Of a DNA stretch of 64,000 nt, positions 32,875-40,342 are shown in pieces. How positions within the stretch are numbered: the stretch's first letter is position 1; each line of letters opens with the position of its first letter. The notes beneath the pieces are model-generated. The model had not been told where the DNA came from. It saw only the letters and a list, made by a program, of their open reading frames with translations, and ran no database searches. The stretch lies in contig NZ_CP009302.1 in assembly GCF_000814825.1 (NCBI RefSeq), positions 1,674,001 through 1,738,000 on the forward strand, in the 5' to 3' direction. Made by a program: the position numbers and the translations under genes. This stretch comes from Berryella intestinalis (GTDB lineage Bacteria > Actinomycetota > Coriobacteriia > Coriobacteriales > Eggerthellaceae).

Positions 32875-33129
32875 ATGGCTAGCATCTCCCACGAAGAACT
32901 CGAATTCCGCATGCTCGGACTGCTCGAAGAGGTGTGCGAGAGCAACGCGGTGCTCTCGCATCGCGACGAGGACCTGTTCGCGCTCGGCCTGCTCGACTCG
33001 ATGGCCGCAGTGGAGCTTTTGGTGTGCATCGAAGACGACTTCGGCGTATCCATCGCCCCCACCGAGGTGGCGCGCGAGGAGATGAACACGGTTAACCTGA
33101 TCATCTCCCAGGTGGAAGCGCGGCTGTAA
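32875..33129 (+). CDS. dltC: D-alanyl carrier protein DltC
   Basis: This 84-residue acyl-carrier protein has the 4'-phosphopantetheine serine in LGLLDSMAAVELLV (Ser42). The helix II recognition region (DSM-x-x-V-E-L) is standard for DltC. AAAGGACGG precedes the ATG, which lies two bases after the dltB stop. Confidence 0.93.
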   Translation: MASISHEELEFRMLGLLEEVCESNAVLSHRDEDLFALGLLDSMAAVELLVCIEDDFGVSIAPTEVAREEMNTVNLIISQVEARL

Positions 33130-33131
33130 CG

Positions 33132-34415
33132 ATGCGGACGCACACCGACCCCGTCAACGAGGCCGCATGCGGTAAGAAGAAGGCCGGCAGCGGCATGAGG
33201 CTTTTGCGCGCGGTGCTCGCCGGGCTTCTCGCGGCCGCATTGGCGGTCGGGGGGCTGTGCGCGATCCTGCCCGGCCTGGGCAAGGCCGACGACCGGAAGC
33301 TATACGACTACATCTATTCGGACACCCGGTCGCGCTACCCTTCCTTCGTCACGCAGAACATGTCGCCGAACTCCTACCTGGCCTTCGGGTCGTCCGAGTT
33401 CGCCACCCCGAAAAGCCTGGTGCCCACCGTTCCGGCCGCCGTGTTCGGCGAGCACAACACCGGCGTGGATATGACCGTGGTAGGAACCGCCTTCGACCAG
33501 AGCCTCTGGCAGGCGATCGCCGCGGGCGCCTACGACGGCACCACCCCGAAGAAGAAGATCGCGCTGATCCTGTCGCCCCAGTGGTTCTTCAAGGGCAACG
33601 GCGCCCAATGGGCGTTCAAGCGCAGCTTCTCCTACGAGCTGTACCGCCAATTCTGCGACAACCCCAACGTCTCGGACGAGACGAAGGCCTACGTGCGCAA
33701 GCGCCTGAAAGAGCTGAAGATCGACGACACCTCGCTGGCGGCGGCGAACAAAGACACGTTCATCGACGCGCTGAACGACCAGATCTTCACCTTCGGAAAC
33801 CAGCTGAACGCGCGGAGACAGGTGAGGTGGCTGAACGCCGAGGCCCCCTACAAGACGGCCGAGCGCCGCGATTCCACGACCCCGGTCGAGCCCGACTGGA
33901 ACGCCCTGATAGAGCAGGGTCGCGCCGTCGGGAAAGCGAAGTGCACCAACAACGAATACGGCATATACAACAGCTACTACAATCAGAAAGCGCCGCTGAA
34001 CAGCGAGAAAGATGAGACGTTCAGCCAGGCCGACCTCGAATACGAAGACCTGCGCTGCTTCATGCGCGTCTGCAGGGAATGCGGATGGGAACCGCTTATC
34101 GTGATGCTTCCCGTGCACGGGTCGTGGTACGACCGCCAAAACGTCACGGTCGAGGAGCGCCAGGGCTACTACGCGCGCATCCGCTCCATCTGCGACGAGG
34201 CCGGGTACCCCTACGCCGACTTCTCGAGCTGCGAATACGAGAAGTACTTCCTATGCGACATGACCCATCCGGGCTGGGTGGGCTGGGTCCGCATCGAGAA
34301 GGCCTTCTACGATTACGTCAACGACCGCGACGACGAGTTCCTTGGCGGAGGCTCCTTCGGAGAGGCCGAAGGGCTTTCCGAAGCCGATCTGAAAGCGAGC
34401 AACGGAGATGATTAG
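33132..34415 (+). CDS. dltD: D-alanyl-lipoteichoic acid biosynthesis protein DltD
   Basis: This 427-residue protein has an N-terminal membrane anchor (about 22-45, LRAVLAGLLAAALAVGGLCAIL) and an extracellular SGNH-like DltD domain. LAFGSSEFA provides the Ser block and MTHPGWVGW the His near the C-terminus. QWFFKGNGAQWAF is a typical DltD segment. It transfers D-Ala to the polymer outside the cell. The start at 33132 lies two bases after dltC. Confidence 0.92.
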   Translation: MRTHTDPVNEAACGKKKAGSGMRLLRAVLAGLLAAALAVGGLCAILPGLGKADDRKLYDYIYSDTRSRYPSFVTQNMSPNSYLAFGSSEFATPKSLVPTVPAAVFGEHNTGVDMTVVGTAFDQSLWQAIAAGAYDGTTPKKKIALILSPQWFFKGNGAQWAFKRSFSYELYRQFCDNPNVSDETKAYVRKRLKELKIDDTSLAAANKDTFIDALNDQIFTFGNQLNARRQVRWLNAEAPYKTAERRDSTTPVEPDWNALIEQGRAVGKAKCTNNEYGIYNSYYNQKAPLNSEKDETFSQADLEYEDLRCFMRVCRECGWEPLIVMLPVHGSWYDRQNVTVEERQGYYARIRSICDEAGYPYADFSSCEYEKYFLCDMTHPGWVGWVRIEKAFYDYVNDRDDEFLGGGSFGEAEGLSEADLKASNGDD

Positions 34416-34596
34416 GAAACCCGCCCGCCCCATCGCACAGGCCCGCCAGGTCATCGAGGGTTTCGCTCAGACGCACCCCCTGATCGTGGCGATCGGCGCC
34501 GGGGCGTTCGTCGCGGCCGGCACCCTCCTCATCGTGTGGCTGCTGGTGTTCTCGGGGCTCAACGCCCCGGTGCAGTTCGTCTACGACAACTTCTAG
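34408..34596 (+). CDS. dltX: DltX-like small membrane protein
   Basis: This 62-residue protein overlaps the dltD stop by eight bases. It has one membrane helix (about 24-50) and ends SGLNAPVQFVYDNF. The C-terminal pattern S-G-[IL]-N-x-P-x-x-F-[IV]-Y-[ND]-x-F closely matches the known end of DltX, the small protein required for D-alanylation in Bacillus and Lactobacillus. In Firmicutes dltX usually precedes dltA, whereas here it is the last gene. The call rests on the C-terminal motif, size, topology and operon context. Confidence 0.75.
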   Translation: MIRKPARPIAQARQVIEGFAQTHPLIVAIGAGAFVAAGTLLIVWLLVFSGLNAPVQFVYDNF

Positions 34597-34647
34597 GCGA
34601 AAGCGCAACCGACCCGCCTGGGCCCGAAACCTTCGCATGCCGCGCGA

Positions 34648-34681
34648 GCGCCGCCTGCACGGCCCCGTGCCCAGGCGGCGC
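34648..34681. terminator. Bidirectional hairpin between dltX and the LuxR-type gene
   Basis: GCGCCGCCTG and CAGGCGGCGC form a 10-bp stem, extended inside by GCACGG/CCGTGC around a 2-base loop. It lies between convergent genes. Neither side has a good T-run, so termination is inferred from position and stem strength. Confidence 0.5.
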
Positions 34682-34699
34682 ATCCCGCGCCAAGGCGCG

Positions 34700-36145
34700 T
34701 CATGCGCCGCGCGCCTCGATCAGATCGATCAGCTCCTGCTGGCTGTGGATTCCGAGTTTGGAATATATATGCTTGACATGGGCTTTCACCGTATTGCGCG
34801 ATATCACCAGCTGCTCTTCGATATGCTCGCGGTTGCGTCCGCGGGCAAGCAGAAGGAACACCTCCGACTCGCGCGGTGACAGCTCGCCTTCCTGCGCGAT
34901 GGCGCGGCACCGTTCCTCGAAATCCTCCGCAGTCGAAACGAGCCGTTCGGGGCTTTCCTCCACCGCCTGGACCACCGAGTCGATGAGCTTCCTGAAACTG
35001 AAATCGACCAGGTGCAGCAGGGTGTAGCCCACGAGGATAACGATGAGGGCACCGCAGATGAGCGTTAGCGACTCGGGGTTCTGGCGCGTCGTGCGGTTGA
35101 TGAAGGCGCCCAGAAACGACCCCAGGGCCGTGCCGACGGATATGAGCCCGATGCCCCAGGCCATAACCGATACCGCGTTATGCCGGTTGCGGTTCGCCAT
35201 GGTGAGCAGCAGGTAGTAGATCACCAAGTCGAGAATGCCGCTCCCTGCCGAGACAAGCGCGGCGCACAGGTAGCGCACCGAGGGCTGGGCGATGGGCAGC
35301 AGCACCAAACCCGACACCATCACCACAACGGCTATGCGGATGAGCTGGTCGGTCTTCGCTTTGCGCGGGCCCAAAAGCCCGTACACGGCCAAAAACACCA
35401 CGACCGGGATGGAGATCGCCGCCGTGAACGGAGCGCCCCCGTCGCCGTTTCCCAGGCGCAGCGAGGCCCCGAACATGAACTTGAACAGGAACAGCGCCAC
35501 GAACACCTGACTGACCAGGGGAATGAACGTACTGGGCTGGGTGATGGCAAGGTCTGCCGGAGCTTCGCCCGCACGGGCCTCTTCGAACATCGAGATGGCC
35601 TCGGCGCGGATCAGCGAGAAGCACACCGCCGGGGATATCAGGCACAGGAATATCGCCACCGCCACCGGGGATATCCAGCAGAGGAACGACACGGAAAACG
35701 ACGCGACCAGCGAAACGGTCACGCAGGCCGCAAGCTGGTCCTCCCTCATCCGCGACACCACGACGCCGCACGACACCGCTATCCACCCCACGCCCAGCGA
35801 GAACAACGTCATGGCAACCAGCACGAGCGTTGCATCGTAAGTCCAGATCGCAAGGGGAAACAAGATCGCCGCGAGGACCCCGATGGCAACGAACAGCTTC
35901 TCCAGCGTATACATGCGCAGCATGCGGGGGCGAAACGTCGCCAGGACCCCGAACGCCAGAAGGCCCAGTCCTTCGGTGCCGCGCGACACCGCATGAACCA
36001 GGCCTTTGTCGAGAAACGCCGCCTGGGATAAAACGAAGGTGTCCAGCAGCAGGAAGCACAGCTGGATGCAGGCGAACGCCACGGTGTTGCGCCAGAACAA
36101 CGGCAAGAAAAGGGATCTATCCCCCTCTGCGCGAGCCATCGCCAA
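34700..36145 (-). CDS. LuxR-family regulator with multi-span membrane N-terminus
   Basis: This 481-residue protein has the same design as the regulator at 23-24.4 kb. Some twelve hydrophobic segments over about 400 residues are followed by a C-terminal LuxR helix-turn-helix (GELSPRESEVFLLLARGRNR ... VISRNTVKAHVKHIYSKLGIHSQQELIDL). The two proteins are clearly paralogous in the DNA-binding half. A TTG at 36145 has AAGGGGG at six bases, and an ATG at 36139 is the alternative. It lies just downstream of, and co-directional with, the cytochrome/flavoprotein operon. In Eggerthellaceae such regulators often control an adjacent reductase operon. Confidence 0.85.
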   Translation of the reverse strand: MAMARAEGDRSLFLPLFWRNTVAFACIQLCFLLLDTFVLSQAAFLDKGLVHAVSRGTEGLGLLAFGVLATFRPRMLRMYTLEKLFVAIGVLAAILFPLAIWTYDATLVLVAMTLFSLGVGWIAVSCGVVVSRMREDQLAACVTVSLVASFSVSFLCWISPVAVAIFLCLISPAVCFSLIRAEAISMFEEARAGEAPADLAITQPSTFIPLVSQVFVALFLFKFMFGASLRLGNGDGGAPFTAAISIPVVVFLAVYGLLGPRKAKTDQLIRIAVVVMVSGLVLLPIAQPSVRYLCAALVSAGSGILDLVIYYLLLTMANRNRHNAVSVMAWGIGLISVGTALGSFLGAFINRTTRQNPESLTLICGALIVILVGYTLLHLVDFSFRKLIDSVVQAVEESPERLVSTAEDFEERCRAIAQEGELSPRESEVFLLLARGRNREHIEEQLVISRNTVKAHVKHIYSKLGIHSQQELIDLIEARGA

Positions 36146-36166
36146 CCGGCACCCCCTTCACACGGC

Positions 36167-36202
36167 AAAGCCGCCCTGGAAACCCAGGGCGGCCCAATTC
36201 TA
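36167..36202 (-). promoter_or_regulatory. Terminator hairpin of the reductase operon abutting the luxR promoter
   Basis: GCCGCCCTGG and CCAGGGCGGC (36170-36193) form a 10-bp stem with a 4-base loop and a short TTT on the minus strand, downstream of the flavoprotein gene. Right beside it TGGTAGAAT (-10 hexamer at 36202-36197) is an extended -10 for the LuxR-type gene. Its RNA would therefore begin inside or just before the hairpin. Confidence 0.5.
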
Positions 36203-36313
36203 CCAAACCGTCGAGCATCGACCGCTCTCCGAGTGTCGCCGCACGCGTCGAAACAGGGCGACCGAAAGCGCCTTCGGTGCAACGCGGCGCGGTTCGCGCT
36301 CGGTAGCGCCCGC

Positions 36314-38053
36314 TTACGCCTGCCCGGTTGCGGCCAGCATGCCGGCACGGCGGCCGAAGGTCATCGTGCGTCCGCAGGCCAGGCCCGTGAACAGGTTGGG
36401 GTAGCTCACCGCGAACATGCCGCCGGACGCATCGCCGGTCATGTACAGGCCCTCGATGGGGCTTTCATCCTCGCGGACGGGGTGCATGTTCGTGTCGATG
36501 ATGACGCCGTCCAGCGTCGCCAGGAACCACGACCCCGTGCGCACGCCGTAATAGGGAGGCTGGTCGAGGGCGATCATACGCGCCTTCTCCTTGTTGTAGT
36601 CCTCGTCCTTGCCGTTGTTCGCCATCTCATTGTAGCGCTTCCAGGTGGCGACGGTCTGCTCGACGGGGAGGTTCAGCTTCTCGGCGAGCTCTTCCATCGT
36701 GTCGGCGCGCTGGAGGTACCCGTCGTTGATCAGCTGCTCGAAGTTGTCGGGCATGGACGTGATCGGGCGGTTGGAGGGCGCCCCGTTGTCGAAGGGGTAC
36801 AGGCGGCAGCAGCCGACCTCGCCCATCTGCTTCACCTTGGCGGCGTAGTCCGAGTCGAAGATGTCCACGTAGGTGTGGTACGGCTGCTGCCAGGCCGAAT
36901 GCAGCATGTAGTCGTACGGACCGGACTCGTTGCAGAAGCGCTTGCCCAGCAGGTTGATCTTCAGGAAGGGCTGTTCGCCGAACCAGAACCAGTTCTGGGC
37001 CTTGGGGTCGTCGCTAGGATCGGACTTTCCCATACCGGCCGTCTCGTCGGGCTTGCAGCACGCGCGGTTGAACGTAACCGCCGCGCCCATGGCGTCCATG
37101 CGCCCGCCGGCCCACAGCGCCGCCTTGATGCCCTGGCCGGTGGGGTTGCCGCCGCGAGCGGGCACGGGGATGCGCAGCTCCTGGTTGTACTGCTGACGCG
37201 CGGCCATCATCTCCATGTTGTTGCCGTAGCCGCCGGTCGAGATGATCACGCCCTTCGATGCCTTGATGCGCAGGTAGTGGCCGTCGGCGACGTCGGTGGC
37301 GATGATGCCGGTCACGCGCCCGGTTTCGTCCTGCTCGAGCTTCACCAGCTCGGTCTGCCAGCGGAACTGGGCGCCCTTCTCTTCGGCGTACTCTTTGAGC
37401 GACACGCCGAACGAGAACGACTTATCCTCTTTGCCCAGCTCGGTTTTGTTGGGGCTGTGCCCGGTCACCCAGGCCTTGAACGGGGATCCCTCCGGGGGCA
37501 GGCCGCCCTCGAGGTCCATGCGCAGGCGGCCGTCGCGCTCGACGATCTCGGTCATCCAGTCGAGCATGGCTCCGGATTCGTCGGCCCACAGCTTTACCAG
37601 GTCGAAGCGGGCGAACCCGTTCGAATAGCGGATGATGTCCTCGATGGCTTCGAACTTGTCGATCTCGAACTCGGGGAACTGGGCGAACGAATCCTTCTGG
37701 AGCTTCGAATCGATCGCGCCGATGTCCTCGCGCGGGTTGGGCACGCTCGCGGCGCGGTCGATGCCCAGCACCTTGGCTCCGTGCTCGGCCGCCGAGATGA
37801 TGGCGGGCAGGCCGCCCGTGCGGCAACCGCAGACCAGAACCTCGGTCTCGATGGTCTCGGTGATGTCGCGCTCGGCGATTTCAGGCGCGGCGCCCAGCCA
37901 CGAGGGGACGCCCACCTCCCCGACCGAAGCGTTGGCCGGAGTCTCGGCCTTCACCCCGTTGCCGCATGCGGACAGCGAACCGGCCGCGACCGCGCCCAGC
38001 GCGCCGATGCCGGCGCTTTTAAGAAACGTGCGTCGAGAAAACTGAGCGGTCAT
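36314..38053 (-). CDS. Tat-exported FAD-dependent fumarate-reductase-like flavoprotein
   Basis: This 579-residue FAD_binding_2 flavoprotein has an N-terminal Tat signal (SRRTFLKSAGIGALGAVAAG) ending at a lipobox-like SACG. The dinucleotide-binding segment is VCGCRTGGLPAIISAAEHGA, with CGCRTGG in place of the usual GGGxAG. The C-terminal FAD segment is LYMTGDASGGMFAVSYPNLF. Such enzymes reduce C=C bonds of organic electron acceptors (fumarate, urocanate, cinnamates, steroids, cardiac glycosides) using electrons from a membrane cytochrome. The substrate cannot be read here. GGGGGAAG precedes the ATG, two bases after the cytochrome gene. Confidence 0.88.
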   Translation of the reverse strand: MTAQFSRRTFLKSAGIGALGAVAAGSLSACGNGVKAETPANASVGEVGVPSWLGAAPEIAERDITETIETEVLVCGCRTGGLPAIISAAEHGAKVLGIDRAASVPNPREDIGAIDSKLQKDSFAQFPEFEIDKFEAIEDIIRYSNGFARFDLVKLWADESGAMLDWMTEIVERDGRLRMDLEGGLPPEGSPFKAWVTGHSPNKTELGKEDKSFSFGVSLKEYAEEKGAQFRWQTELVKLEQDETGRVTGIIATDVADGHYLRIKASKGVIISTGGYGNNMEMMAARQQYNQELRIPVPARGGNPTGQGIKAALWAGGRMDAMGAAVTFNRACCKPDETAGMGKSDPSDDPKAQNWFWFGEQPFLKINLLGKRFCNESGPYDYMLHSAWQQPYHTYVDIFDSDYAAKVKQMGEVGCCRLYPFDNGAPSNRPITSMPDNFEQLINDGYLQRADTMEELAEKLNLPVEQTVATWKRYNEMANNGKDEDYNKEKARMIALDQPPYYGVRTGSWFLATLDGVIIDTNMHPVREDESPIEGLYMTGDASGGMFAVSYPNLFTGLACGRTMTFGRRAGMLAATGQA

Positions 38054-38055
38054 GG

Positions 38056-38673
38056 TTACTTCCCCCATCCTTCAGGAGCGTTCAGAGCATGGCACTCGTT
38101 GCACTCGAGCGCGCTTTGACGGTGCATCTTGTGGCAGTCGCTGCACTCCAGCACGCCGTCCTGGTGGCTGGCATGCGGATTGTACTTGGCGTCGTTCCCC
38201 TCGAAACCGGCGGTGGATGCGACCACGTCGTTCCAGTCGTGGCATCCCGACCGCAGGCAGAAGTCGCCGTCGGCCTTGACGTTCTCGGGAACCAGGTACC
38301 CGTGGGCGTCGGTCGCGAAGTCGTCGGATACGAACGACATAACCTCGGTCACCTGCTGGGTGAGCTCTGCCTCGTGGCAATCGAGGCACGACTTGCCCGC
38401 CGCGGCATGAGCCGCCACCCCCATGCCGGGTGCGGGGTCGTTGTACGTCTCGACGTACGTGTCCATCGGCGCATGGCAGATGGCGTTGCAGAACCCGGGC
38501 GTGTTGTGCCACACGAAGAACGCGGCTCCCAACACGACGATCACGCCCAGCGTGACTCCCGGGATCATGAACTTGTTCCTCTTCGACGCGCGCGGAGCGT
38601 TCGCATCCTGCGATGCGGGCGCATCCTGCTCGACGCCGATGTCGGTGCTGTCGGTCATTGCCTCCCCTTTCAT
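38056..38673 (-). CDS. Membrane-anchored multiheme cytochrome c (NapC/NirT/NrfH-like)
   Basis: This protein of about 205 residues has one N-terminal membrane helix (about 35-55, FMIPGVTLGVIVVLGAAFFVW). Five possible heme sites follow: CNAICH, CLDCH, CLRSGCH, CSDCH and CNECH. Three are canonical CXXCH, one has CX3CH and one CX4CH spacing. A Met three residues after the first (CHAPM) recalls the quinol-site heme of NrfH. It would pass electrons from menaquinol to the flavoprotein encoded directly downstream. The ATG at 38673 has AGAGGA at good spacing, and an ATG at 38658 is the alternative. Confidence 0.85.
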   Translation of the reverse strand: MKGEAMTDSTDIGVEQDAPASQDANAPRASKRNKFMIPGVTLGVIVVLGAAFFVWHNTPGFCNAICHAPMDTYVETYNDPAPGMGVAAHAAAGKSCLDCHEAELTQQVTEVMSFVSDDFATDAHGYLVPENVKADGDFCLRSGCHDWNDVVASTAGFEGNDAKYNPHASHQDGVLECSDCHKMHRQSALECNECHALNAPEGWGK

Positions 38674-38695
38674 TCTTCCTCTCGAAGACCGTGGG

Positions 38696-38745
38696 GATAT
38701 AGTGGCCCCGCAAGGGCCGCCTGACCATTACCCCGGTGGGGTAAT
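38696..38745 (-). promoter_or_regulatory. Palindromic operator and promoter of the cytochrome/flavoprotein operon
   Basis: ATTACCCC-N3-GGGGTAAT is a perfect 19-bp interrupted palindrome at 38727-38745. A minus-strand -10-like TATATC lies at 38701-38696. The palindrome centre would be near -47, next to the -35 position, where LuxR/NarL-type activators bind. The half-site TTACCCC resembles the TACYNMT heptamer of NarL-family proteins. Confidence 0.6.
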
Positions 38746-38803
38746 CTTTCCAAAGCACCAGGTAAAAGGCATTTATCGCCAAAAGGGCCCGAAAGGGCGA
38801 ACG

Positions 38804-39352
38804 CTATAATCCGAGGTCGGAGCTTTCGACCACTTCGAAGCGCGTGGGCCTTTCGCACGAGCGGACGGGAGCCTCTCGAACGGGCATATCATCGAACGCC
38901 GGCCCCGACGCCGACATACGGACGTCGAGATAGGAGATCATCAGCAGCACGATGCCCACTTGCAGCGCCGCGCACGCCAGCAAGGCCGCCGCGAACGCGG
39001 CCTTGCTGGAGGGCGTGCGATCCGCATACCGCTTCGGGTGCGAGAGGAAGATAACGAACAGGCACATGCCCGCAACGACCAGCTGGGCGACGATGAGCGC
39101 GATGCGCATGTGGGTGATCAGCCAAACCGTGTGAAGAGCCGCCCAGGCAAGCGAGAACGCGACGATCTCGTTGCGCTGCGGGAGCCCGACCTTGAAATTC
39201 ACCGCGGACAGGGCTGCTACGAGGACCAGCTGCACGACGGTCGGGACGACGGCATCACCCGTCAGGATAAACGGGAGCGCCGAAGCCGCCCAGAGCGCCG
39301 CCGCGATCGCAGACGAAACCCTGTGGGACAGCGTGTCCATCCGATCGACCAC
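38804..39352 (-). CDS. Unknown integral membrane protein
   Basis: This 182-residue protein has five or six hydrophobic segments (about 15-145) and a charged cytoplasmic C-terminal tail. I do not recognise the family. A GTG at 39352 has AAAGGGGG eight bases before it, and an ATG at 39340 is the alternative. It lies upstream of the cytochrome/flavoprotein operon in the same orientation. The 19-bp palindrome and a promoter intervene, so it is probably a separate unit. Confidence 0.7.
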   Translation of the reverse strand: MVDRMDTLSHRVSSAIAAALWAASALPFILTGDAVVPTVVQLVLVAALSAVNFKVGLPQRNEIVAFSLAWAALHTVWLITHMRIALIVAQLVVAGMCLFVIFLSHPKRYADRTPSSKAAFAAALLACAALQVGIVLLMISYLDVRMSASGPAFDDMPVREAPVRSCERPTRFEVVESSDLGL

Positions 39353-39613
39353 GTTCGGCGCCCCCTTTCAAAAGATAAGTAATTCCTAATGATTATAGAT
39401 CCTTCCGCCTCTCTTCTCGCCCATAAAATGAGCCGATGAGCCGACTTCCCAACGGTCGGATAAAACGAACCATGATGAATCGTGACACGAACGCTGACAA
39501 ACCCGTTCCCCGCATCGACGAGACCGCGTTCGGGCGCATACTGAACCCAACAGGTCGGGAAACGAACCCGCCCAACCATTAAACGAAAACCGTCTCAGAA
39601 AGGTCGAGAAGCC
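39353..39613. promoter_or_regulatory. Divergent region between the membrane protein and molbindin genes
   Basis: This AT-rich region of about 260 bases has no gene. Near 39377-39400 the sequence AAGTAATTCCTAATGATTATAG includes a -10-like TATAGA stretch. AAAGGTCGAG precedes the molbindin start. No specific operator is assigned. Confidence 0.35.
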
Positions 39614-40039
39614 ATGAAACTCTCCGCGCGCAACCAGCTGAAGGGAACCGTCGAATCCGTCACCGAGGGCGCTGTCAACAGCATCGTCGCCATCAAGGTC
39701 GGAAACGACATGGTCAAGGCGAACATCACCTCCGAGGCCGTCAGGGACCTCGCCCTCGAGGCCGGCAAAGAGGCCATGGCCATCGTGAAGGCAACCAATG
39801 TCATGTTCGCCGCCGGATCCGAGAAGATCGCCGGGATCTCTACCCGCAATCAGATCTGCGGCAAGGTCGTCGCCGTCTCCGAGGGAGCCGTCAACGGGCA
39901 CATCACCGTCGAAACCGCCGAAGGGGTTCGCATCTCGGGCTCCATCACCAACGAAGCCATCGAATCGCTGGGCCTGACCGTCGGCTCCGACGCAGTTGCG
40001 CTGGTCAAATCCACCGACGTCATCGTCGGCGTCGAATAG
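39614..40039 (+). CDS. Molbindin (two Mop/TOBE domains)
   Basis: This 141-residue cytoplasmic protein is built of two Mop repeats. The first begins KLSARNQLKGTVESVTEGAV (about 2-66) and the second begins ISTRNQICGKVVAVSEGAVN (about 74-140). Each includes the ITxEAVRxLxL-type segment and a terminal AxVKxTxVM/I strand. Such proteins store or buffer molybdate or tungstate. The gene stands alone, with a hairpin after it. It may act together with the ModE-type regulator at 10.9 kb, which lacks its own Mop domains. Confidence 0.9.
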   Translation: MKLSARNQLKGTVESVTEGAVNSIVAIKVGNDMVKANITSEAVRDLALEAGKEAMAIVKATNVMFAAGSEKIAGISTRNQICGKVVAVSEGAVNGHITVETAEGVRISGSITNEAIESLGLTVGSDAVALVKSTDVIVGVE

Positions 40040-40097
40040 CCCCGCACCGGGACCGAACCACAGCCCTCCCCCGAAAACCCGGGAGGACGCACCTCCG

Positions 40098-40121
40098 AAG
40101 GGCCGCATACGTGCGGCCCTT
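40098..40121 (+). terminator. Terminator-like hairpin after molbindin
   Basis: AAGGGCCGCA and TGCGGCCCTT form a 10-bp stem with a TACG tetraloop, about 60 bases after the stop. The T-content after it is modest (TTCGTCGTATT). Confidence 0.65.
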
Positions 40122-40149
40122 CGTCGTATTCCGGCCTCGAAAACGCGGT

Positions 40150-40205
40150 GGTTCGCCGTCGGCATCACCCCCTCTGCGGCGGTTCGCCGTCGGCATCGCC
40201 CCCTC
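40150..40205. repeat. Short direct repeat in an intergenic region
   Basis: GGTTCGCCGTCGGCATC followed by (A/G)CCCCCTC occurs at 40150-40174 and again at 40181-40205, a 31-bp period with one mismatch. It has no obvious function. Confidence 0.6.
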
Positions 40206-40342
40206 CCTGCGCCGAAGCCCCGTGTTCCCCCGGCGCTTTTATGCGTACCCGATGCACGTTTTTCTGAGCCGCAGGCAACCGCGTTATACTGGTTTTCGAT
40301 ACCGACGGAACCGCTGGACCCAACCCCCGAAGAGGATCGATC

